From CAZRCZ01 sp964598765 (GTDB lineage Bacteria; Sumerlaeota; Sumerlaeia; MVZB01; JAJFLK01): a DNA stretch of 64,000 bases. The notes under the pieces were generated by a model. That model ran no database searches. It saw only the letters and a list, made by a program, of their open reading frames with translations, and had not been told where the DNA came from. A program made the position numbers and the translations under genes. Where the stretch lies: contig CAZRCZ010000017.1 of assembly GCA_964598765.1 (NCBI GenBank), forward strand, positions 49,583-113,582, written 5' to 3'. Positions 52,005-60,510 of this stretch are shown here, piece by piece. Positions within the stretch are counted from its first letter, which is position 1. Each line of letters opens with the position of its first letter.

Positions 52005-53435
52005 ATGGACCCGACCCGTCTTCATCAAACGAACGAAAATGAATGGCGTCTCGAACCCTTTGGAAAGATGCGCGTTCCGGGAGTGATTTTTGCCACGGAA
52101 GAATTAATCCGAGGCATGGACGACAAAGTTTACGATCAGGTCGCCAACGTCGCCACGCTTCCCGGAATTGAGGTCGCCTCCTTCGCGATGCCCGACGCGC
52201 ATTGGGGATACGGATTTCCCATCGGCGGCGTGGCGGCGTTCGATCCGGATCGTGGCGGAGTTGTTTCCGCCGGAGGAGTCGGCTTCGATATATCCTGCGG
52301 CGTCCGCAATATTCACACCGGATTGAGCGCAGAGGACATTGAGCCGGTCAAGGAAAAGTTGGCCGACATTTTATTCGCAAGAATCCCAGCCGGAGTCGGA
52401 AGCACGGGGCATTTGAGTCTGACCGATAGGGAAATGGACGCCATGCTGGAAGGGGGCGCGCAATGGGCGGTCAAGCGCGGCTACGGCCATCCCGAAGACC
52501 TTGATCGCATCGAGGAACGCGGCAAGATGAGCGGCGCTGATCCCTCCGAGGTTTCGGATCAAGCCAAGAAACGACAGAAGGATGAAATGGGAACTCTCGG
52601 GTCGGGAAACCATTATCTCGAAGTCCAGCACGTCGTCAAAATTGAGGATTCTGAAATCGCCCGTTCCTATGGGATTGCCCAAGACGACGTCATCATCAGT
52701 ATCCATTGCGGATCACGGGGTCTGGGTCATCAGATTGGATCAGATTTTCTCAAGAGGATGGTCATGGCGGCAAATCAATACGAAATTGATTTGCCGGATC
52801 GGGAATTGGCGTGCGCTCCGATCCAATCTCCGTTGGGTCAAGAGTATCTGGGCGCGATGCGCGCTGGCATCAATTGCGCCTTGGCCAATCGCCAGATTCT
52901 CACGCAACTCGCGCGCGAGGCGTTCGCCCAGCTTTTTCCCAAAGCCGACTTGCGACTTCTCTATGACGTGTCGCACAACACCTGCAAATTGGAGGAACAC
53001 CGGATTGCCGACAAAACCAAGCGGTTGTTTGTTCATCGCAAGGGAGCCACGCGGGCATTTGGTTGTTCTCATTCCGAAATCCATTCTCAATTTGGTTCCA
53101 TTGGCCAACCGGTCCTGATCGGCGGCACGATGGGAACCGCTTCGTATATTTTGGCGGGAGTCGGCAAAACCTCTCCGCTTGCGTTTGAATCGGCCTGCCA
53201 CGGCGCGGGACGCGCGATGAGCCGCCATCAGGCGACGCGCCAATGGGAGGGTCGCAGAGTGATGGATGAACTCAAGAAACACGGTATTTTGATTCGAAGC
53301 CGTTCCTATCGCGGCATCGCCGAGGAAGCCCCCGGCGCCTATAAGGATGTGACCGCCGTCGTGGATTCCGCGCAAGATGCCGGTCTGGCGCGCAAAGTCG
53401 CCAAACTTGAGCCGATGATCTGTATTAAGGGTTAA
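52005..53435 (+). CDS. rtcB: RNA ligase RtcB (3'-phosphate/5'-OH, GTP-dependent)
   Basis: 476 residues. The Mn-binding and catalytic motifs are complete: DAHWGYGFPIGGVAAFD (64-80), GVGFDISCGVR (Asp95, Cys98), GTLGSGNHYLEV, SIHCGSRGLGHQI, and His399 in CHGAGRAMSR, which takes GMP. It joins RNA 2',3'-cyclic phosphate or 3'-phosphate ends to 5'-OH ends, healing tRNA or rRNA cut by toxins. The window's PIN toxin may produce suitable ends, but HicA and VapC cuts have varied chemistry, so the link is speculative. It is cotranscribed with archease and probably the kinase gene that follows 40 bases on. Confidence 0.98.
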   Translation: MDPTRLHQTNENEWRLEPFGKMRVPGVIFATEELIRGMDDKVYDQVANVATLPGIEVASFAMPDAHWGYGFPIGGVAAFDPDRGGVVSAGGVGFDISCGVRNIHTGLSAEDIEPVKEKLADILFARIPAGVGSTGHLSLTDREMDAMLEGGAQWAVKRGYGHPEDLDRIEERGKMSGADPSEVSDQAKKRQKDEMGTLGSGNHYLEVQHVVKIEDSEIARSYGIAQDDVIISIHCGSRGLGHQIGSDFLKRMVMAANQYEIDLPDRELACAPIQSPLGQEYLGAMRAGINCALANRQILTQLAREAFAQLFPKADLRLLYDVSHNTCKLEEHRIADKTKRLFVHRKGATRAFGCSHSEIHSQFGSIGQPVLIGGTMGTASYILAGVGKTSPLAFESACHGAGRAMSRHQATRQWEGRRVMDELKKHGILIRSRSYRGIAEEAPGAYKDVTAVVDSAQDAGLARKVAKLEPMICIKG

Positions 53436-53475
53436 ACTCTACCCGCGATTTAGACCGGAATGTGGGGAGGCAACC

Positions 53476-55065
53476 GTGAATTTTTCCGATCTGCTTCAAG
53501 CCCTGTCCAACCCTGCGGCCTATCCTCATCCCGCCGAAAAGATCACCGTTCATCAGACGCACATCTCCGCGGTCTTCTTGGCGGGCGAGTTCGCCTACAA
53601 GATCAAGAAGCCGCTGAACCTCGGCTTTCTCGATTTCACGACGCTAGAGTCTCGGGAGCATTTTTGCAGGGAGGAAGTTCGGCTGAACCGCCGTCTCGCC
53701 CCGGAAGTCTATCTGGATGTCGTTCCGATCATGCAATCCAGCGGGAGGCTCTCCGTCGGCGGAAAAGGAGAAACTGTGGAATGGGCGGTCAAAATGAAGC
53801 GACTCGATGAATGCCGGACCTTGCTGTCCCTATTGAAAACAGACCAGCTTCGACCTGACATCTTGGAAATCCTCGCCGAAAGATTGACCAAATTCTACGC
53901 GGGAGCGGACGGCGAAAACCATATTGCGGAATTCGGGCGATGGAGCGTCGTTGCCGCGAACTGTCATGAGAACTTCGAGCAAGTTGCTCCCTATGTCGGA
54001 CGAACCATCAGCGCGGACGTTTTCGAGAAGCTGAAGCAAACGACGACGGAAAAACTCGAGAAACTCATGAATAAGATTAAGAGTCGCGCCAAACGGCACG
54101 TTCCCCGCGACACACACGGCGATCTTCATTTGGATCACGTTTATTTATTCCCCGAAGAGAAGCCGCCCAATGATTTGGTGATTGTGGATTGCATCGAATT
54201 CAATGAGCGGTTTCGGTTCTCCGATCCGGTCGCCGATATTGCGTTTCTTGTGATGGATTTGAAATTTCGCGGACGCCCCGATCTGGCGGAAAAATTCGCT
54301 GAAGCCTATTTCTCGGCATCGGGAGACGAGGAAGGGAAAGAGTTGCTTCCATTCTACGTTTCTTATCGCGCCGTGGTTCGCGGCAAGGTCGAAGGCTTCG
54401 AGCTGAAGGAGGCGGAGATTCCGAAACAGGTGAAGGAGGCCGCCTTGCAACGCGCCCGCGCCCATTTTCTGCTCGCCTCGAGCGAACTTTCCGCTCCCGC
54501 CGAGCGTCCTTGTCTTGTTTTGATCGCGGGACTTCCGGGATCGGGCAAATCCACGATTGCGCGGGGATTGGTTGAGAAGGCGGGATTCACGCGGATTTCT
54601 TCGGATCAAACGCGAAAGGAATTGGCGGGAATCAAGGAGAGCGAGACCGCGAGGACCGAATTCGGCTCCGGCATTTATACTTCGGAATGGAACGACCGAA
54701 CCTATGACGCCTGTTTGAAAAAGGCCGAATCTTTGCTCTTCCAAGGCAAACGCGTCGTCGTGGACGCGAGCTTCGCCGAAGAAAAACGTCGAATAGCGTT
54801 CCTCAATTCCGCGCGGGCTTGGGGTGTTCCGAGTCTGCTCTTGCTCTGTACCGCGGATGAAACCGAAATTAAATCGCGCCTGAGCCGACCTAGGGAAAAT
54901 TTTTCCGACGCCGGCTGGACCATTTATCAGCAAGCCGTCAAGCGATTTGAAAAGCTCGGTTCCGCGACACCGCAAAATACTCGAACAATTGAAACCACCG
55001 GCCTGCCGGAACAATCAGTCCAAACCGCCTTAAATATTCTTGCGGAGACGGGCGTTGGAGAATAA
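53476..55065 (+). CDS. Bifunctional aminoglycoside phosphotransferase-like/P-loop kinase protein
   Basis: 529 residues from GTG 53476 with GGGGAGG upstream. The N-terminal half (about 1-330) is kinase-like: VFLAGEFAYKIKKPLNLGFL, catalytic RDTHGDLHLDHVY and IVDCIEFNERFRFSDPVADI (the second Asp). The C-terminal half (about 345-529) is a P-loop kinase: LIAGLPGSGKST, RISSDQTRK, VVVDASFAEEKRR. The fusion is a known family without a settled substrate. Following archease and rtcB, a nucleic-acid end-processing kinase, as in Pnkp-type repair, is an attractive inference but unproven. Confidence 0.88.
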   Translation: MNFSDLLQALSNPAAYPHPAEKITVHQTHISAVFLAGEFAYKIKKPLNLGFLDFTTLESREHFCREEVRLNRRLAPEVYLDVVPIMQSSGRLSVGGKGETVEWAVKMKRLDECRTLLSLLKTDQLRPDILEILAERLTKFYAGADGENHIAEFGRWSVVAANCHENFEQVAPYVGRTISADVFEKLKQTTTEKLEKLMNKIKSRAKRHVPRDTHGDLHLDHVYLFPEEKPPNDLVIVDCIEFNERFRFSDPVADIAFLVMDLKFRGRPDLAEKFAEAYFSASGDEEGKELLPFYVSYRAVVRGKVEGFELKEAEIPKQVKEAALQRARAHFLLASSELSAPAERPCLVLIAGLPGSGKSTIARGLVEKAGFTRISSDQTRKELAGIKESETARTEFGSGIYTSEWNDRTYDACLKKAESLLFQGKRVVVDASFAEEKRRIAFLNSARAWGVPSLLLLCTADETEIKSRLSRPRENFSDAGWTIYQQAVKRFEKLGSATPQNTRTIETTGLPEQSVQTALNILAETGVGE

Positions 55066-55159
55066 TCCTGATTGTTCCATGCGCCTGACTTGTTAACGGA
55101 CCAAAGATCGTGGAGCGGTTCGCATTACTCCTTGGTTATGGTCGCGCCTCGGATGCCGA

Positions 55160-56800
55160 TTATTTACCCGCCACAACCTGCGCCTTGTGGTTCACCTTCG
55201 GAACGTAAGCGTCGTAATTGAAATGCGGATCGTTTTCCCCTTGATGGCATTGGACGCAGGTGGTCGCCTCCACTTTTGGGGAAGGCACGAATTTTTTGGT
55301 CTCTTCCATGAATCCTTTCCGGGCGTCCTCGGGAAGTTTATCCACGTATTTGTTCATGATTTGATTCTGCCGCTTGACGTGCTCCATCGCGGGTCCATGG
55401 CAATTTTCGCATTGGACGTTGGCCATCATCGGGGTCTCGCGCAAATTGTAGTAGCCGTTGTCGGTCTTGAAACCGAGCGTGTGGCACTTGAGACAGGCGG
55501 GATCGAACTGGCTTCCCTTCGTGATGAGCGATTGAAGCGCGAAGGCGTGCTTGCTTTCGGTCCACGTCTTGTATTCCAAGGCGTGGCAAGCTTGGCAGGT
55601 GTGCGATCCGGCGAAAACCATCTTGGGGTCCTTGGGGCGCTGAATGATGAGTTCGGCGGTGTTCTTCTTGTAGTCGTTGATGAGATCAACCAATTTTTGA
55701 TTTGCGAGAAGAGTCTTGGGGGAGACTCCCATCCAAACCGGCGCGTCGGCGAGCTTCCATGCGCCGTCGAGGTTGCGGACGAGTTCGGTGCGGCCCAACT
55801 GTTTTCCGAGCGCGCTGTAGAGACCGATGATCATGACGCGCCCTTCGGCGACGAAGGTGTTGGAACTCATCGCGGTCGAGGAGCAGACGAGCACGTCAAT
55901 GTCCTGATGCGCCTTGGCCAATTCCACCGCTTCGGCCCACTGGCCGTGGAACATGACGACGACGAGTTCGGCTTGCTTGCGGAGTTCGGGAAGGAGGGTC
56001 TTCAGCGCATCGGTGGGGGGAACGACGTTGTAGTCTTTGGTCGGATCGGGTTGCGTCGGCAAACCGGGAGGACGATTCAGATTGACGTTGCTGACGACGC
56101 CGGTGACGGCGCATCTAATTTTCTGTCCCGACGGAACGCTCCGCTCGACCAGTTTGTATTGCGCGAACGCCGGTTGCTGAGGGGACGCGCCGAGAAAAAT
56201 GTTGGCCGAGACGAGATTTTTGGTCGAGTCAGGGTTTTTCTGGGTCAAATTCTCGAAAAATCCTTTGCCGAGATTAAGATCGGGCTGTCCGACGTTGACG
56301 GCGTCCAAATCCAGATCGCCTCCCATCGCGCGCAAGGCGTAGGAGCTTTTCATCGCGGCTTCCGGCGTGATCATCGGCGCGTTCCATCCGCCGACGTCGA
56401 GACGCAGGCTCCACTCGCGTTTGACTTGGGCGTAAAGCGTCGCCTCGAATTGAATCCCGCCGAGTTGATTTTTCACGCATCCGCACGGTTCAATTTCGCT
56501 GTTTCGCTGGCCGATCATGAAGAGCGCCAGCCCGCGCGGGACGTAAGGATCGAGCGCGACGGGTCCGTTCGGCGTCGGCGCGGGAGTGACGATGGCCGGT
56601 TTGGGAGGGCCGATGTTGGCGGCGGGATTGGGGGTGATGAGGGGGCGAATCCGCGTAGGAGGAGCGGGATTGTTGGGAGCGGCGGGGGGCGCGGGCTGAT
56701 TCTGCGAGAGGGCCAAATTCAATCCGCAAATTACGGCCAGCAGGACCGCCGGAAAAACAAGAAGGAACAATCGCGCTCTGCTTGCAAAGGTGTGAATCAT
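55160..56800 (-). CDS. UshA-like domain fused to a tetrahaem cytochrome c554-type domain
   Basis: 546 residues from ATG 56800. A signal peptide (LFLLVFPAVLLAVICGLNLAL) and a Pro/Ala-rich linker lead to a calcineurin/5'-nucleotidase-like region (about 95-375) opening MIGQRNSEIEPCGCVKNQLGG; then come four haem motifs CQACH, CLKCH, CENCH and CVQCH (about 400-520). The last part follows cytochrome c554-type proteins (SHTCQACHALEYKTWTESKH, QCENCHGPAMEH). It is probably a periplasmic redox protein; metallophosphatase residues were not all verified. It diverges from the membrane protein gene at 56859. Confidence 0.85.
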   Translation of the reverse strand: MIHTFASRARLFLLVFPAVLLAVICGLNLALSQNQPAPPAAPNNPAPPTRIRPLITPNPAANIGPPKPAIVTPAPTPNGPVALDPYVPRGLALFMIGQRNSEIEPCGCVKNQLGGIQFEATLYAQVKREWSLRLDVGGWNAPMITPEAAMKSSYALRAMGGDLDLDAVNVGQPDLNLGKGFFENLTQKNPDSTKNLVSANIFLGASPQQPAFAQYKLVERSVPSGQKIRCAVTGVVSNVNLNRPPGLPTQPDPTKDYNVVPPTDALKTLLPELRKQAELVVVMFHGQWAEAVELAKAHQDIDVLVCSSTAMSSNTFVAEGRVMIIGLYSALGKQLGRTELVRNLDGAWKLADAPVWMGVSPKTLLANQKLVDLINDYKKNTAELIIQRPKDPKMVFAGSHTCQACHALEYKTWTESKHAFALQSLITKGSQFDPACLKCHTLGFKTDNGYYNLRETPMMANVQCENCHGPAMEHVKRQNQIMNKYVDKLPEDARKGFMEETKKFVPSPKVEATTCVQCHQGENDPHFNYDAYVPKVNHKAQVVAGK

Positions 56801-56858
56801 TGGATAAGCATACCTCACCGCGTTGGAATAAGGAGCGCGGATAAAGATCATATCTAGC

Positions 56859-58226
56859 ATGGAAATTAATCCCACTTCAACAGGCAAGCGCGAACCGATC
56901 GTGGTTGCGGTCATCTTGGCGTTGGTTTCGGCGTGCCTGATTCTTCCTTCCATTCACGGGCACGACGGGGTTGGGAATTACGTTTATTTGATGTCCATGC
57001 TCAACGACGGCGATTTGAATTTCGCCAATGAATACGCCGCGTTTGATTTGAAGGGAGGGGAGAGCGTTCGGTTTTCCGCCGAACCGGTTTCCCCCGCGAC
57101 GGGGCGACCGGCCAATCGCTACGGAATCGGCTCGGCGCTATTTTGGTCACCCGCGGTCGTGATCGTTCACGCGCTCTTGAAGATCGTCGCGCCGGACGAG
57201 GCGACGGGCATTTCGCGCCCCTACGAATGGGCCGTCGGCGCGGCGTCGGCTTGGTGGGGCGGGTTGGGGATTTGGCTTTTGTATATGCGTTTGCGCGAGC
57301 GGTTTAATTGGCGTGTGAGCGCGACGGCGATGGCGGGTATCCTCTTTGCCACGCCTCTCTGTTTCTACGTTTGGGCGCACGGCTCAATGTCGCACGGGGT
57401 CAGTTTTTTTATTTCGGTTATGTCCTTATTGGTTTTTGAGCGCGGGATCATTCAGCCGAATCTTCGGAATGCGGCATTGCTTGGCGTGTGGCTGGGATTA
57501 TTCGTCATCACGCGATTTCAGGACGCGACGTGGGCGTTGACGCTGGGGGGAATGATTTGTTTCGTCGGTGCGCGAAGCGAGAAAGCGGGCGACCCAACGG
57601 GTCGCCCCTACCGATTGACCTCATTGGCTTGCATGATTCTCTGCTTGGCGGTTGTTGCGCTTCCGCAACTGGCGGTCTGGAAAATCCTCTACGGAAATTG
57701 GCTCAGCGGCCCGTCCCCTTATTTCAATCGCGGCGCGGGATCTTTGAACGTGCTTCCTCTCCATATTTGGGGCGCGCTGTTCAGTGGTCGTCATGGCGCG
57801 TTGGCATGGCATCCCATTTTAATCGCCGGATTGCTGGGAATGATTATGATCGTCCGTACTGCCGCGCCGGAGAAATCCGAACGCTCGTTGATATTTGTGG
57901 GCCTCATCGGTTTGGCAGTGCAGGTTTATCTGGTGGCGTCATGGTCCATGTGGTGGGGAGGAGCGTCATTTGGAAACCGGTTTTTCATTTCGTCGTATCC
58001 GTATCTTGCGATGGGGTTGGCATACGGATTGGAACTGTTGGAAAGGCAAGGATGGCGTCGGATCGGTCCCATGGTCGTGATGGCTTTGATCGTCTGGAAC
58101 GCCGGGCTTCTTGTCCAATACGGAACGCAAATGATCTCGCGCGAGGATGAGGTCGGTTGGACAGAAATCATCGCCAATCAATTCACGCAAGTCCCTGAGT
58201 GGGTCATTCAGAAACTCATCCACTAA
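56859..58226 (+). CDS. Polytopic membrane protein, GT-C glycosyltransferase-like
   Basis: 455 residues with about 11 hydrophobic helices. The first external loop (IHGHDGVGNYVYLMSMLNDG) and PANRYGIGSALFWSP resemble bacterial dolichyl-phosphate-mannosyltransferase-like (GT-C) proteins, with an Asp-containing loop after helix 1 as in that fold. LFSGRHGALAWHPILIAGLL and SWSMWWGGASFGNRFF are further conserved-looking segments. At about residues 241-252 the cytoplasmic loop KAGDPTGRPYRL is coded by a GGGCGACCC palindrome. It starts 58 bases from the divergent cytochrome gene and is 2 bases from add. Confidence 0.75.
   Translation: MEINPTSTGKREPIVVAVILALVSACLILPSIHGHDGVGNYVYLMSMLNDGDLNFANEYAAFDLKGGESVRFSAEPVSPATGRPANRYGIGSALFWSPAVVIVHALLKIVAPDEATGISRPYEWAVGAASAWWGGLGIWLLYMRLRERFNWRVSATAMAGILFATPLCFYVWAHGSMSHGVSFFISVMSLLVFERGIIQPNLRNAALLGVWLGLFVITRFQDATWALTLGGMICFVGARSEKAGDPTGRPYRLTSLACMILCLAVVALPQLAVWKILYGNWLSGPSPYFNRGAGSLNVLPLHIWGALFSGRHGALAWHPILIAGLLGMIMIVRTAAPEKSERSLIFVGLIGLAVQVYLVASWSMWWGGASFGNRFFISSYPYLAMGLAYGLELLERQGWRRIGPMVVMALIVWNAGLLVQYGTQMISREDEVGWTEIIANQFTQVPEWVIQKLIH
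57587..57607. repeat. GGGCGACCC-AAC-GGGTCGCCC palindrome inside a coding region
   Basis: A perfect 9-bp inverted repeat with a 3-base loop, in frame in the GT-C-like gene. It codes GDPTGRP within a hydrophilic loop. Confidence 0.85.
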
Positions 58227-58227
58227 G

Positions 58228-59262
58228 ATGAAACTCGAAGAATATCTCCGCTCCGTTCCGAAGGTGGAATTGCACGTTCATTTGGAGGGGGCCATCGGTC
58301 CCGTGACCCTGCTGGAACTTGCGCGTCGCAATCGCGTGTCGCTTCCCGCAGACGACGTTGAGGGATTGCGCCGTTGGTTTGCGTTTCGGGATTTTGATCA
58401 CTTCATCGAGGCTTACATCACGGTGACACGATGCCTCCGGACGCGAGAGGATTATGAATTGGTCGTCTATGAATTCGGTCGGGAAATGGCTCGGCAAAAT
58501 ATCCGCTACGCAGAAGTGACTTTTTCGCCGAGCACACACCATTGGCTGGGCGTTTCGGAGGCAGTTTACCTGCAAGGCATCACCAAGGGCCGCGAGCAAG
58601 CGGAAAAGGATTTTGGCGTCCAAATCCAATGGATATTCGATATCGTGCGCAACTCCGGGACGCCGGAGGATTCGAGCGACTACACCACGCGGATCGCCAT
58701 CGAGGGGAAAGAAATCGGCGTGGTCGCGTTAGGTCTGGGAGGCAAAGAAGCGGGACATCCGCCGGAATTTTTCGAGCGATGGTTTAATCGGGCGCGGTCG
58801 GCGGGGCTTCGCAGTGTCCCTCATGCGGGGGAATTGGCCGGACCGGAAAGCGTTTGGGGGGCCTTGCGCGCGCTGGGAGCCGAGCGGATCGGCCACGGCG
58901 TCCGCTCAATCGAAGATCCGGCGCTGGTCGAATATCTGACGGGGAAAAAAATTCCGTTGGAGATTTGCCCGACCAGCAACATCCGGCTTGGTGTTTATCC
59001 GAATCTTGAGTCCCACTCGATACTCCGTCTGCACGATGCGGGTGTGGTCGTCACTATCAATTGCGACGATCCGGCGTTGTTCAATGCCACGATGAACGAT
59101 GAACTCTTGAGCGTCGCATCAACGCTCAATCCGCCGAACGCCTTTTTCAAAAACATCCTTTTGAATGGGATTCGCGGTAGTTTTTTGCCCCCCCGTCGGA
59201 AGCAAAAATTGGAGATGGAGATGGAGGATTTCAGCTTGGGTGTTCCAAAGGGATCAGGGTAA
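58228..59262 (+). CDS. add: Adenosine deaminase family protein
   Basis: 344 residues from ATG 58228, one base after the preceding stop; the longer open frame starts inside the membrane protein gene. The zinc site and catalytic motifs are complete: ELHVHLEGAIGP (His16, His18), SVPHAGELAGP, RIGHGVRSIEDP, EICPTSNIRLG and NCDDPALFNATMNDE. It deaminates adenosine (or adenine; subfamily cannot be fixed) to inosine or hypoxanthine in purine salvage, matching guaA elsewhere. The C-terminus ends with a short Glu/Met-rich tail. The gene is followed by a palindromic repeat. Confidence 0.95.
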   Translation: MKLEEYLRSVPKVELHVHLEGAIGPVTLLELARRNRVSLPADDVEGLRRWFAFRDFDHFIEAYITVTRCLRTREDYELVVYEFGREMARQNIRYAEVTFSPSTHHWLGVSEAVYLQGITKGREQAEKDFGVQIQWIFDIVRNSGTPEDSSDYTTRIAIEGKEIGVVALGLGGKEAGHPPEFFERWFNRARSAGLRSVPHAGELAGPESVWGALRALGAERIGHGVRSIEDPALVEYLTGKKIPLEICPTSNIRLGVYPNLESHSILRLHDAGVVVTINCDDPALFNATMNDELLSVASTLNPPNAFFKNILLNGIRGSFLPPRRKQKLEMEMEDFSLGVPKGSG

Positions 59263-59265
59263 ACG

Positions 59266-59336
59266 GCCGCAAAGAACACAAAGATCGCAAAGAAAGATTG
59301 GACAGCGACGTTTGCTGTCTTTGTATTCTTTGCGGC
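59266..59336. repeat. CACAAAG-type palindrome between convergent genes
   Basis: GCCGCAAAGAACACAAAGAT (59266-59285) is complementary, with gaps, to GCTGTCTTTGTATTCTTTGC plus GGC (59314-59336). It sits between the convergent add and garR-type genes and can act as a two-way terminator. Confidence 0.8.
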
Positions 59337-59347
59337 AGTGTTCGCTA

Positions 59348-60325
59348 TTACCCAAGTCGCTGGACTTCGACGCCTGCCATTTTTTCGATTACTTTTACAA
59401 GCGAACAATTATCGTCGTCTCCCAAGCCTTGCTCGTTCAAGTCCTTGAGCATCTCGCGGACGCGCTCGGTGATCGGGAGTTTCATGTTGAGTTCGCGCGC
59501 GGCGTCGAGGGCAAGGTTCAAATCCTTCAAGTGAAGTTTCACCATGAATCCGGGTTTGAAATCGCGCGCGACGACCTTGGGAACCTTATTGTCGAGCGAC
59601 CAGCAGGCCGCCGCGCCCCCTTTGATCGCCTCATACATTTTTTCGGGATCCACGCCTGCCTTGGCGACGAGGACCAGCGCTTCAGCGACGGCTTCGATGG
59701 TCGTGGCGCAAATGATGTTATTGGCGATTTTGGTCGTTTGACCCGCGCCCCATTCGCCCAGCCGGACGGCGGATTTCCCCAGCGCCTTGAAGACAGGCAG
59801 AACGCGGTTGAAAACGTGCTTCGGTCCGCCCGCCATGATCGAAAGGGTTCCCTTGATCGCGCCGATGTCGCCGCCGCTGACGGGGGCTTCGAGATAATCA
59901 ATCCCTGCCTCGGCGAGTTTGTGCCCGATTTCTTTGCTAACGTTCGGGGAGATGGTGCTCATGTCAACCACGGTGAGGGAAGGATGAAGGATGAAGGATG
60001 AAGGATGAAAATCGGAAGGAGAGGAAGCGGAAGGTGGTTCTTCTTTGCTCCGCGATTTAGCGGCCTCAATAATGCCGTTCGCGCCCAGGCAGACTTCTTT
60101 CACCTCCGGCGAGTTGGGAAGCATCGTAATGACCAGATCGCTGGCTTCGGCGACTTCGCGCGGCGTGGCGGCGGATTTAGCTCCTTCGGCGACCAATTCG
60201 TCGACCGGTCCGGGGCGACGGCTTTTGACCGTCAACTTGTATCCCGCCTTCATCAAGTTGCGCGCCATCGGTTTGCCCATGACGCCCAAACCGATAAATC
60301 CGACGTTTTTGATTTCGCTTTCCAT
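59348..60325 (-). CDS. NAD(P)-dependent beta-hydroxyacid dehydrogenase with a repeat-coded insert
   Basis: 325 residues from ATG 60325. The NAD fold GFIGLGVMGKPMARN, the substrate segment APVSGGDIGAIKGTLSIMAG and the catalytic Lys in GAGQTTKIANNII are typical of 3-hydroxyisobutyrate/tartronate semialdehyde reductase (GarR-type) enzymes. Between GIIEAAK and LTVVDMSTISP, where family members have one or two residues, lies a 25-residue insert ending SDFHPSSFILHPS, coded by tandem GGATGAA units (59982-60009). The insert falls in a surface loop after beta-strand 4 and keeps frame. The substrate is not certain. Confidence 0.92.
   Translation of the reverse strand: MESEIKNVGFIGLGVMGKPMARNLMKAGYKLTVKSRRPGPVDELVAEGAKSAATPREVAEASDLVITMLPNSPEVKEVCLGANGIIEAAKSRSKEEPPSASSPSDFHPSSFILHPSLTVVDMSTISPNVSKEIGHKLAEAGIDYLEAPVSGGDIGAIKGTLSIMAGGPKHVFNRVLPVFKALGKSAVRLGEWGAGQTTKIANNIICATTIEAVAEALVLVAKAGVDPEKMYEAIKGGAAACWSLDNKVPKVVARDFKPGFMVKLHLKDLNLALDAARELNMKLPITERVREMLKDLNEQGLGDDDNCSLVKVIEKMAGVEVQRLG
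59982..60009. repeat. Four tandem GGATGAA units inside the dehydrogenase gene
   Basis: Four perfect 7-base units. The reverse strand codes the Phe-His-Pro-Ser-Ser-Phe-Ile-Leu-His-Pro-Ser segment. Because 7 is not divisible by 3, only certain copy numbers keep the gene open. Confidence 0.9.
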
Positions 60326-60358
60326 TCCATTTCATCTCCAGCCTCAGATTTGTCCGAA

Positions 60359-60404
60359 TAAAAAACCACAAAGCCACCAAGACACCAAGAGAAAAACCAC
60401 CGAT
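60359..60404. repeat. Half repeat of CCACCAAGACACCAAG type
   Basis: AAAACCACAAAGCCACCAAG followed by ACACCAAGAGAAAAACCACC lies in the divergent gap between the dehydrogenase and dGTPase genes. Only one arm is evident. Confidence 0.65.
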
Positions 60405-60510
60405 CTTCCAACCATGTATTGAAAAAATAATAGGTCCGCTTGAGTCCAACCAGTCCAGTTCGTCCACAGATTGCGCGATGCTTTCAGATTTGAGGCTGAA
60501 ATAAAACTTG

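Noticed and set aside
55187..56857. 556-codon plus-strand open frame opposite the cytochrome gene
   Set aside because: Antisense shadow: the minus strand has haem motifs, signal peptide and a good start, while the plus frame has no domain and no ribosome site.
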